Part shown: piece after piece, positions 46,798-58,700 of the stretch
Layout: every line of letters starts with the position of its first letter
How positions within the stretch are numbered: position 1 is the first letter of the stretch
NCBI GenBank assembly: GCA_037447655.1
Contig: JBBHKE010002708.1
Coordinates: forward strand, 62,001 to 126,000
DNA from: Zygnema cylindricum
Lineage: Eukaryota; Streptophyta; Zygnematophyceae; Zygnematales; Zygnemataceae
Length of the DNA: 64,000 nt
Reading direction: 5' to 3'
Translations under genes and position numbers: made by a program
Notes under the pieces: generated by a model
What the model was told of the DNA's origin: nothing
The model's input: only the letters and a program-made list of their open reading frames with translations
The model's database searches: none

Positions 46798-49700
46798 TCA
46801 AGGCTTTGGTGGTGACCGAGGTGACTTTGGTGGAAGACGGGCTGGTGGAGGGGGCGAAGGAAACGGGCGAGAAAATGGTGGAGGAGAGGGAGGTGACTTT
46901 GGTGGAAAACGGGTTCGTGGAGTAGGCGGCAAAGGTGATGGACGAGAAATTGGCGGAGGAGAGCGAGGAGGTCGAAGACCAGAAGGTGGAGGTTTACGAG
47001 ACAACGGTGGAGGCTTTGAAGGTGAACGCCGTGGAAAAGGAAATGGTGGACGTGGAGGTGAAGAAGATGGAACAAAGGATTTTGGAGGGAACGGAGGTGA
47101 ACGTGGTGGAAGACGGGTTGGTGGAGGAGGCCTAGGAGACCGACGAACGAACGGTGGGGGAGACAGAGGTGAACGTGGTGGAAGAGTGGTTGATGGAGGA
47201 GGTGAAGGAGATGGAAGTAAGACTCGTGGAGGGGGTAGAGGTAAACGAGTAGAAGGTTTAGGGGGAGGTCGAGTGAAGGGGGGGGGCTTGCGTGGCGGTT
47301 GGCGTGTGGGTGGAGGACGAAGGGGAGGTGGTGGTTTGTCAACTGACATGACAGAAAAACAATTTGTAGGCATCAGTCTTCATGATACCAAATTTTGCTT
47401 TTGTATACCAAAAATTTTACATCACTCCACTCTAACTGTCTAAAATAAAAACATTAAATAACACTAATGACATTACGGACATGTTAGACTAAAGTCGCAA
47501 AAATACCGCTAGCCAACCTGTTAATTTTCAAACATTCGATAACCAAAATTATTTAAGTACTCAATCTTTTCTTCTTTGTTACATATTTCTTTTGGTGGTG
47601 AACCTTGAAATTTCGTCATTCACATATCCACGGATGACACCGAACTGAAACCAAACCCCTTTACGATTACACATTAATTTGCCAGAATTGGTCCTGGTAT
47701 ATCAAGTATTGGCCATTATAGTGCCTATTATAATCAGTGCGTTAGTTTTTTCAAATATTCACAATCAAACGTTAAATGGGAAGAATCTGATTACAAAAAA
47801 AATCAATAATTCCCAATTAGTATTTTTTTTTGTGTTGGGTACCTTCTTTTCCTAAAAATGAAAGAGATTCGTTATTCACATTTCAAATGCTAAATTCTTT
47901 AGAACACGGAAATAAGAGTGGAATTTAATAACCTTAATTTTTTTCAATCCAGAATGTTAGCATAAGTGTTTATTTCAGAAACTGGTCACAGGCATGTTCT
48001 TCGAAAATATGAAAACATTAATGCCCACTACCGGAAATAAATTTACATTTCCAATTATTGAAAGAATATGGACCTATTGCAGTCTGTATCAGTTGTAGAC
48101 ATCAAACATTACAATAACAAGGACCATAAATACAATTGAGTGACATTTCATTGAAAAAAAATTACAATCGGCAAACATTTTTATTGCTGGCATTCGTCAT
48201 GCAAAAAAGTACGTACTTTTGCAAGTGTAATTGCTAAATTGATTGGTGTATCCTTCATCGCATTCACATGCCCATACGTTCTTATACGTGTAAGGAAAGC
48301 AGATACCGCCTCCCCCACAAGATCCTCCAGGTTGTGTCGCGTTGCAAAGCGCGTCACATTCGCTTTTACTGCGCTGTTCCTTTGAGCTGCATCCTGATGG
48401 GAGACTCGAGCCAAATAGGCAATTGCTTGAGAGGACTTGACATGTAAGGAGTCCATTGACATTTGTAATTGGCCCGACTAAGTAGTTACCGGAAAGTGCA
48501 CTGTACAAGCATGGAGGGAGAGAAAGATCTCGGGTGGATTATTGTTTCCGGGAGCTCCTCCCATATGTGTTGGAACAAATCATATTTCAAGGATATGACA
48601 CCAATCCCCACTCGTCAAATCTTTTATGCTTGTGGTGCCACGGTGGAAGCTAATGCTAAGGGTAGCACATATCTAAATTGTGAGATAGATGGCAAAGCTG
48701 TAAAAAGAGCCTTGCATGATGTCATATATGTGCCGGAATTTAAGAAAAAATTGTTTTCTACCTCAGTTGCAGAGAGTAGCGGTTTTGATGTCTTTTGGAG
48801 CAAAGGTAAAAAGATAATGACCAAGGATGGGAGAGTAGCCTTAGTGGGAACAAGAGGCCAAAACATGTTGTATCGGATGGACCTGATTAATAAAGTTGAT
48901 TTAAGTTGATTTTGTGTACTCCAATGTCTTTTCTGATAATGTTTTGTGGCATATATGGCTCGGGCATGTTCATAGTGAGAGGCTTGAAAAGTTGGTGAAG
49001 ACTAATATAATAGAAGGTGAAAAGCTTGGTCAAAAGGAATCCCATGTTTGTGATGGTTGTGCTCTCGGGAAGCTGCATAAGCTTCCTTTACCACCAATTT
49101 TAGATATCGAGCAAAGGATCTTCTCAGCCTTTTCCACTCAAATGTATGGAGACCGGTCAAAGTTCCTTTGCTCGGTGGAAGCAAATACCTTGTCACCTTC
49201 ACGGATGAGTACTCACTATTCAGCCGAGTGTATTTCATGAAAGAGAAGAGCAAGGTATTCACACATTTTCAACATTTCCGAATCTAGGCGAAAAAACTTC
49301 ACGGGAAACCTATTCTTGTTTTGCGCTCCGACAATAGTGGAGAATATGTATCAAATACCTTTGCTGAATATTTGAAAGAAAATGGAATTTCTCATGAGTG
49401 TTCTATTCCTTACACTCCGGAACAGAATGGTGTGGCAGAAAGACTCAATTAGAGTTTGACTAAAGATGCTAGATCTATAATGGTGGATAAAGGTACGGAT
49501 CCGAAATTTTGGGGGGAAGCTTTTCAGTGTGCTTCGAACATAAGAAATAGAATAGAAACCAGATGTGTCAAGGATAAAACACCTTATGAAATGTGGATCG
49601 GAAGGAAGCCAAATATCAGTCACTTTAGAGTCTTTGGAAGTAAGTGTTTTGTGTTGGATAATCTTCCAACTTGGAAATTAAGTCTGAAATCTGTACCTGG

Positions 49701-52700
49701 CATATTTTTAGGCTATGATGATGAAAATGTATAATATATAGTGTAAAATCATCAAAAAATACAATTCAAATTGCTAGATATAAAAACCGCAAGAATATAT
49801 CATACTTGAGCCGATTCCTTTCAAGCAATCGGCGGTTTATTCCTCTACATTTGGACAGCCACATGTTTTAGGGCCGCCAGATCTACCTTATGTTGACGCC
49901 GATACCGGACCACCTCCTCCACCTCCTCCTCCTCCCCCTCCAATGAGATCACGTTGAGAGCAAACAATTCCCGGTTCAGATTTTCCGGGGGGAAGAAGAC
50001 AAAGCAGCTATCTGAGAGAGAATGTATATATTGCAAGCACAGGGGAGCCTCTTACTATTCTAAGAAGATTTTTCCGTTCTGGAAAAAGATCTTTGGATTG
50101 CTGTGGCAAATGACGAGATAACGTCAATCATGGAGGCTCAAACTTAGGAGCTTGTGGAACTTCCACCGGATTGAAAAGCGATCGGTTGTAAGTAGGTATT
50201 CAAGTTGAAACTCAATCCGGATAATACCAAACTAGACCACCTCCTGCTCCACCTCCTCCTCCACCTCCTCCTCCCCCTTCTCCAAGAAAACAATGCTCCT
50301 CCTCCACCTCCTCCTCCCCCTTCTCCGGGATCTCAGTTCCCGCTTCAGATATTCCGGGGGGATGAAGACAAAGCAACCGGTTGAGGGACTGTCTATTTTG
50401 CAGCCACAATGAAGCCTCTTACCATTCAAAGAGCTTTTTCCGTTGCGGAAAAACATCGTTGGATTGCTATAACAAATGACGAGATAAAGTCAGTCATGGA
50501 GGCTCAAACTTGGGAGCTTGTGGAACTTCCAACGTATTGAAAAGCGATCAGTTCTAAGTGGGTATTCAAGTTGAAACTAAATCCGATTAATACCATTGAC
50601 ATATATATGGCTACGTTTGTTGCTAAAGGGTATAGCTAGAAAAAGGGTATTGATTATGAAGAGACTTTCTCACCTGTAGTTTGTTTTCCTACTGTTAGGA
50701 TTCTTTTATCTCTAATAGCAATAAAGGATATGAAGTTGCATCAAATGGATGTAAAGACCGTTTTCTTGCATGGGGATTTAAAGGAAGTTATAAAAATGAA
50801 ACAGCCTGAAGGATATGCAAAAAAAGAGAAAGGAAATCTAGTCTATGAACTGTTGAAGTCTCTTTGAGGTCTCTTTATGGTCTAAAGCAGGCTCCACGAC
50901 AATGGAACTTGAAACTGAATAAAATTCATTATTGAAATTAACAAAATTTAAACATCTCTGAATTCTCAGTTCGAAATGAAGGATTTGGAGAGGCTAAGTA
51001 CATTCTCGGAATTCAGGTAGAAAGGAATGGAAAACAGAGACTAATTTAATTGACATAGAAGGAAGCGATTGGGAACACGCTTGAAAGTTTTCGCATGTCT
51101 GAGGCAAAGGGGAGTGCTACTCCTATGGATTTCAAAGAGAAATAGAGGGGAATGAATCAAATGGTGAGGGTTATGATTGATGACTCTTTGGAGTGAGAAA
51201 AGGCAGACTCTATATCCTCCATTCCTTACAAGCATATTGTGGGGAGTCTAATCTACTTCATCAACTGTACACGTCCAAATATTGCAGCATCTGTTGAAGC
51301 TTTAAGCCGAAGTCTGCAAACTCTAAAAAAGTCAAACTGGGAGGCAACAAAGAGAGTTTTTCGGTATCTTGCAGGAACTTGAAACTTCTGACCCTCTCTC
51401 GGTGGAGAAGAAGTGAAAATTCAAGCATGGAGTGATGCAAGCTATAGAGATATGCCATGCCGACACTCTACCACCGAATACATTATGAAGATTGGAAGTG
51501 GGTCATGCTGCAAGAGCAGCAAACTTCAGAAGGTGACAACTTTGTCTACCATGAAGGCTGAGTACATGGTGGCGAACTCAGCTATCAAGGAGGTACTTTG
51601 GGTAAAGTCTCTCCTTCAAGAGTTTTTTTTTATGCAAGATAGTGTGGTGTGACAATCAGCTACTATTCCTATTGCATCTAACTTTAGCCATCACTTTAAG
51701 AGCAATCACATTGATATCAAGCTACACTTTGTGAGGGAGAAGGTTATGGGAAGAGTTTTGAAACTCAATAGTTTACTGGACTAGCAGATGGTTGGTTACA
51801 TGATGACTAAACCCTTGCCTACACCTAAATTAAAAGGTTTGCAGAGAGGCATGTGGCTTAAGTGTCTAGCAAAGTCTAAAGCTTTAGGGAAGTGTTGTTT
51901 TAGGAAAGCTTTAGTCCTCTCTATGCCTCAGAATGTGAGGAAGATAGGGTTTCGGGACTTAGGGTATTTTTCAGTAAGTCTTGTTCAGTACAAACCAAAA
52001 TTAGTGTTACAGTGACGCATTGAGGAGTACACCGATGAATACACTCCTAGAAAAAGCGTCGGTATAAGGGAGAATGTATTATGGAATATCCGTCGGTTGG
52101 TAAACGGATATACTTGAGGACCGAAATGGCACGTGGCGGTTTACATATGGATCTCAATTTGATATGTGGGCGGCTAACGGAGATTGCAAACAAATGTTTG
52201 TAAAAGAGGATCGTGTACACGATGATCTGATGTGGAATAAGGTTTCCTACGTTGATGTAAATATTTGTTTTATTTGGTCTTTGTCTTTATTTGATTAGTT
52301 AATTAGTGTAGGATTCTTTTTGTTTTGCATACCTTGTCATTTCGGGTATACATACAGTATTAGGTGTATCAGGTTGGTAGATGTCTAGCAGGTATGCCTC
52401 TGTATGTTCGGTAGTGAAACTTCAGTGTATATAAGTAGGACTTTGTCATTTTTGGAATTATGAACACTTTGTATTCAAAAACTGTACATGATGTTTTCAG
52501 CATTTTTATCTGTGAATATCTCAAAGATTTTTGGGCAAAACTACTTGTAGCTTTGTGTGTGTGTTTGTCCTGATATTATCTATATTATGCTAGATTCGCA
52601 GAACTATTGTGTTCTTGGTTTTTGTTTTATCAACTGTTGAAGTTGATTGCATTATTTCAGGCCAGTTTTTGTGAAAGTTTCCTGCTTATTTTGTTTGTGA

Positions 52701-55700
52701 GATGACTACACCGGCATCTTCATCGTCTTCGGTTCCGGCTATTGTCTCAAAACAACAAAGCATTCCGCAAGCTACATGGAGACGGTAAAAGTCCCAAGTG
52801 CTTCTATGACATCAGACGGCTGGACAACCATTGATCAAAAGCCTTTTTTTAACATTTTAGATGTCATCAAGGTGACATATTTGTCACGGCAGTTGACACT
52901 ACACCTTGAATCGTTATTAAACTTATGAACTCTATATCGGCACCCCAAAATTTTGACATTGATACCTTAAATAGAATAAATTATCCTATTTAAGGACGTG
53001 GACCATAATCTGCCACGTCTCCGGCACTAAATTAGCATCAATGACACAAATTAATTTTTGACACTAATAATTTCTTTAGTCTAATAACGATTCACGGTGT
53101 AGTGGGGAGTTTAATGATGTAGAATATGTTTGAAGGTATTAAAAAATAGATTTTTATTGTTGGGGAGGAGCATGTGTCACACGTTGTAACTTATTTTGCT
53201 CTCGTGGACAAGGCAACAACCTCCTTGTTTACGAATAAGTACCTTGGCCTCACTTGAACACCATGCTCACGTTTTGGACCTGATGTTGGAGAATTGGGGC
53301 AAGATGGATTTTATTCCAACACCTGAATAAGTACCCTTTCCTCACGTGGACGATATGCTCTGCCCACGTTTTGGGCCTGATGTTGGAGGATTGGGCAAGA
53401 TGGCTTTTATTCCAACACTTGTTGGAGGATTGGGGCAAGATGGCTTTTATTCCAACACTTGTTTGACTGGCAAAGAAGATTTTGAAACTCATCTCAAACT
53501 ATAATATAAATGCTCTTCATTATCAACAAGCTCTCTCAACTCAAGCTTTTGAAACTTATGGAGACCGTATTTGCAAAACAAAATTTTGTGCTCTAAAGGT
53601 TTTTAGAGGTGAAGGACAACTTGGAGGACTTAATGTTTTATAATGGCTAATGTTTGATAATGGCTACAAGTAGCAGGTGGGCTAGGCCGCTTACAATTTT
53701 GAGAAGGCCAAGATTAAAGGCATTCTGAGCTCGTTGTAGTAGTTTTGGATGAGAGCTCGTAGTGGTGTTTTGGATGAGACTGAACGAGGCCATGACAGTG
53801 TGAGAGCTTATGGTGCAACTAATGAGAGATGGAGGGTCGTTGCCAAATGTTTAGTTGTCATCTTATGTGAGTGGAATTGGTCAACATATCACTATATTTA
53901 ATATACTAAACGGAACAACGTGACGATTAAAAGGGCCAATGAACTTGTCTAGGTCTATAGCAATCTCAAATTAGCACACAAGAACCAAAGATGTCAGCTC
54001 TTAGGAGGCTATGATATCATAGGAAGATGAGGAAAATTGTTAAAATGGACTATGATGAAGATATGGATGACCTAGATTTGGAGTAGAGAGATAGAGGAGA
54101 TAAACTTATTCAGGGTCGGTAATGAGTTAAGTCATTTTTTGTGTATGAAATAAGTCGTTTCCCTCACATGAATGTACAAATTGTTATTTTAAGCTTCAAC
54201 AATCAACATTTCATTTTTCAATATTGATATTGTTAAGATTTGTGCGTCTATTTTCTGCTAAGGACAGGAAAGTCAAAATTAGTCAACATCACGGGAGATA
54301 ATCAACCAGAGTCTTGTACGGTTGATTAGGCGTGAAGATACATTTGCGTGGACGTCAAGTTAAATTTGTTTAGACATCAAGCATTTTTTGCGTAGACGTC
54401 AAGTTTTGATGAAACGTTGGTGTCTGCTTGTACTGCACATCAAGTTAAGTTGTCGCAGATTTTGAGTGAATATCACGTAGTAAATTGTGGTCGTTGATTT
54501 GATTACGTAATTCACACGTTAGAAGTTTATTCCTTTACGTGGAACACAAGTAGTGAAGTACCTACATCATTCACATATATAAAATGTACTCATACTTGAC
54601 ATTGAAAATCAATCATCAATCTACTGAATGATTCTCTCCAATTTTTTCCCTGCTGCTATTTTTGCACTGAGTGCTTATTTTGTCGTGTAATTAATCTATC
54701 TTCTTTCTTGTTCAGTAAGTAAGTTTTGCTTTCTCATACAGAGAATTGTTTTATTGTGGAAAACCCGGTCATAAGTCTTCAGTTTGTCGTAGTAAAGGCA
54801 AAAACAAACAAAACAAACAATCATTTTCCATGAACATTCAAGATGAGACTAAACTTTTCCTCTCACTGTCTAATGCTCAGAAAAGCAAATGGATTATAGA
54901 ATCTGGAGCATCTCATCATATGTGTAATGATAAGTCTATTTTTTCTTCTCTCACAACATTAGAGAATCCTCGACGGATTGTACTGGCATATGATAAGATT
55001 TTAGAGACTAGTTTAATGGGTGAGGTTAAGTCACAATTTTACTGTGATACTGGTAGCCATGAAAGGCATCTAAAATAAGTTTTATACTTACCAAGTTTAA
55101 AGCATAGCCTTTTTAGTTTATGCATGCTGTGAGGAGTGAAATAAAAGTCGAATTTGAGAAAAAAAAAACAAATGTTGTGAAATTAGAAGTGAGGGAAAGC
55201 TAATCGCTCTTGGATATCCGGAAGGGAATCTTATTGCTCTACGTTTAGATGATGAAGATGCACAGATAAATTTCAGCAAAAAAACACAGACTTTCGAGCT
55301 ATAGCATCAACAATTTTGTCATCTGGGAGAGCAAAATCTCAAACAACACATTGAAAAGAAGATGGTCAGAGGACTTGAGGACGTCAACGCTAAAGACAAC
55401 TTTAAGGTGTGTGAAGGATGCGCTTTAGGTAAGCAAAGAAGGCTTCTTTTTTATAAATATGGTGAACCCAAACATAGGAGGAAGTTGGAGCTTATTCATT
55501 CTGACTTGAGCGGTCCTCACATCTTAAGTCCTGGAGGTTCTAGATTTTTCATCACGTTTACGGATGAGTGCACTAGAAAAGTATGGGTGTATTTTATGAA
55601 ATCAAAAGAAGAAGCCCTTGAGAAATTCAAAGAGTTCAAAACCATGGTAGAAAATAAGGCAAGAGAGCGGATCCAGGTTTTAAGATCCGAAAATGGGGAG

Positions 55701-58700
55701 AATATACCTCCAATCTTTTCAAAAAAAATAGTAAATCTTGGGGGATACAGCAAGAATTCACACTAGCTTATAGTACGCAACAAAATAGAGTATGAAGAAC
55801 TTAATCGAACTTTGGTTGAAATTGCACGTTGTTTAGTACATAGTGCAAAACTGAATCAAAACTTATGGGCTGAACTTATCCTTAATGCAGTTTATTTGAA
55901 AGACTGTTCTCCAAGTACTTCTCTGAAAGATATTACACCTCAAAAAGCTTGGTCAGGCTTTAGACCAAATGTAAACATTTTAAAGTTTTTGGAAGTAAAA
56001 CCTTTGTTCACATCCCAGCACAAAATAGAAAAAAATTTGACAAAAAGAGTTGGACTGGTGTCTTTGTAGGTTATCGCATAAATAGAAAAGCTTACAAAAT
56101 TTATAACCCAATTACACAAAAAATTTATGTCAGTCGAGATGTGATTGTGGATGAAGGATAGGAAAGAAGTTCAGATGTGACAAATAATTTTGACCCTTGG
56201 TACGAAAAAACCAGAGACTGTCACTGTTCCCTTTAACAATCAAAAAGATTTGAAAAGTGGGTCTCGAGAGACACCGCGTACTCCGGTCAGAGTACATGAA
56301 GTGGAGCCTTCGTCATCCAGACTAATTTCTATTCCAATTCAGATTTCTGTCATCCCTGGTGGAACATCAACCTCTCAATCCTTACCATTGGAGAAGTTAC
56401 CAGAACCACAACCTTTGCAAATTACAACCTCTTCAAATCTTTTTTAACAATCAAGATTGAAGGTAACTCCTCAAAGAGTTTCTAATCGGATACGTGCTAA
56501 ACCAAAATGGCTCATTAAAGAAACGGGAGATGTGGGTTTCGTTTATTGATTTATGGCGGCAGAGAGGGAACCACAAACCTTTCATAACGCTTTAGAGAGT
56601 TCTAATTCTCAGTAATGGAAAGAGGAAATAGAATTAGAATATGACTCACTGATCACAAACAAAACCTGGACCTTAACAGAACCCCCAAAAGAGAAAAACA
56701 TTGTGGGGTGTAAATGGGTCTTTAAGATTAAGAAAAAGTCAGATGGGTTAGTGGAAAGATATAAAGCGGTGTTGGTAGCTAAGGGGTATTCCCAACAAGA
56801 AGGGGTTAATTACACTGAGAATTTTTCACCAATAATGAAGTTTAATAGTTTTAGAAGTTTAATAGCCTTAGGGGCAGCAAAGGGTATGCAGATGCATCAA
56901 CTAGATATCAAAACTGCATTCCTAAATGGGGATTTAGAGGAGGAAGTCTACATGGAACAACCGGAGGGCATGATAGAACCAAGAAAAGAACACATGGTTT
57001 GTAAACTGCACAAATCCATATACTCTCTAAAATAAAGTCCTAGGTGTTGGAACATCAAACTTGATACCGAAATGAGAAAAGATGGCTTTGAAAGATGTCA
57101 CACAGATAGAGCGGTTTACACTATTGGGGAAGACAAAAACTTATTGTTTGTCTCAGTTTATGTCGATGACATGAGTGTGTGTGGTTATTTGTCAGCCGAG
57201 ATTGAAAAGGTCAAACGGTTCTTCAATAGCAAATTTGAAACAAATGACCTTAGAGAGTTAAGTTACCTTTTTGGTATAGAAATCAAAAATGATGTTTATA
57301 GAGTGTCCATAAATCAACAAAAATATGCAAAAGAAGTATAAGAACGCTTTGGTATGGCAGATTGTATTTCAGTATCAACACCTTTTGACCCTAGTCAAAA
57401 GATTACGAAGGAAATGGGTCCTATGTCAGAGTTTGAAAAAGAATAGATGAGACAAGTCCCTTACAAAGAGGCAAGTCCGTAACAAAGAGGCAGTGGGCAG
57501 TTTGATGTACTTAATGGTTGGCACACGCCTTGATCTAGCTGCAGCTGTAGGCTCAGTTAGTCAATTTATGCAAAACCCAGGTCTAGTCAATTTATGCAAA
57601 ACCCAGGTCTAAAGCACTGGTATCCTGTTAAACGTATTTTACGTTATGTGAAAGGGACTTTAAATTACGGCCTAAAATACCTGAAGAACACCAAAGACAT
57701 TGATTTTTCAGGCTGTTGATGCGGATTGGGGAGGCGACCTCGACACAAGAAACACTATCGGCTGGATTTTCACGTGTTCAAGAGGACCGGATTTTCACGT
57801 GTTCAAGAGGACCTATCAGTTGGAGTTCAAACGCGAATCTTCGGTGGCATTATCGAGCACGGAGGCAAGAATATTATCGAGCGCGGAGGCAGAATACGTG
57901 GCGGCTACTCAAGTAGCAAAAAAATCCATTTGGCTTGGCAACTTTTACCCTAAAATAGGGTTTGAACCCATAAAGGAGACTTTGATTCTTATAGATAGTC
58001 AAAGTAGCATTGCTTTGATGAAAAATCCAGTTTACAATGCAAGAACAAAACAAATAGACATTCAGACACATTTTGTGAGAGAACAAGTTGAAAGGAAAAT
58101 TTTAAAGTTTGAGTTTGTTAGTTCAGTTAAACAAGCAACCGATCACTTGACTAAGGGAGTTCCTCGAGATAAAATTGTTGTTTATAATCAGCTCACAGGA
58201 GTTGGTCCTATTTAGTGAGGACAATTGATAGTATGCAAAAAATGACTAGAGAGGGGGTGTTAAGATTTTTGCGTCTATTTTTTGCCAAGGACCAGAAAGT
58301 CAAAATTAGTCAACGTCACGTGAGAAAGAATCAACCGAAGTCTTGTACGGTTGATTAGGCGTGAAGATACATTTGCGTGGACGTCAAGTTAAATTTGTTT
58401 AGACGTCAAACATACTTTGCGTAGACATCAAGTTTTGATGAAACGTAGTCGTCTACTTGTACAGTACGACAAGTTAAGTTGTCGCAGATTTTTGAGTGAA
58501 TGTCGCGTAGTAAATTGTGGTCGTTGATTTGATTACTTAATTCACACGTTAGAAGTTTAATTTTTTACGTGGAACACGAGTAGCGTAGTACCTACATCAT
58601 TCACATATATAAAATGTACTCATACTTGACATTGAAAATCAATCATCAATCTACTGAATGATACTCATTAATTTTTTCCCGCTGCTATTTTTGCACTAAG

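Larger units (their letters stand above)
48510..52790 (+). mobile_element. Copia element H in permuted order
   Basis: Order: protease, integrase, RT, RNase H, LTR, leader, gag start. There is no 5' LTR and almost no gag. The left edge is in the protease. The right edge is shortly after the gag start [19 protein letters not shown] (52702). A tandem duplication of about 350 bp (49880-50227 and 50228-50594) disrupts the RT start. Many stops. Confidence 0.8.
52777..54100 (+). pseudogene. hAT-type transposase relic
   Basis: 52780-52900 encodes [19 protein letters not shown] followed by FFNIL, matching the DUF659-like part of hAT transposases. 53815-53990 encodes [14 protein letters not shown], then ECNWSTYHY and IKRANELV with NLKLAHK, the hAT C-terminal dimerisation region. 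A MITE and a minisatellite sit between them. Stops and frame shifts throughout. Confidence 0.7.

Noticed and set aside
49900-50340. Proline-rich (CCT)n coding in H as a link to the wall-protein tail
   Set aside because: The CCT runs sit at the start of each unit of a tandem duplication inside copia pol, in a broken frame, and are unrelated to the host exon.
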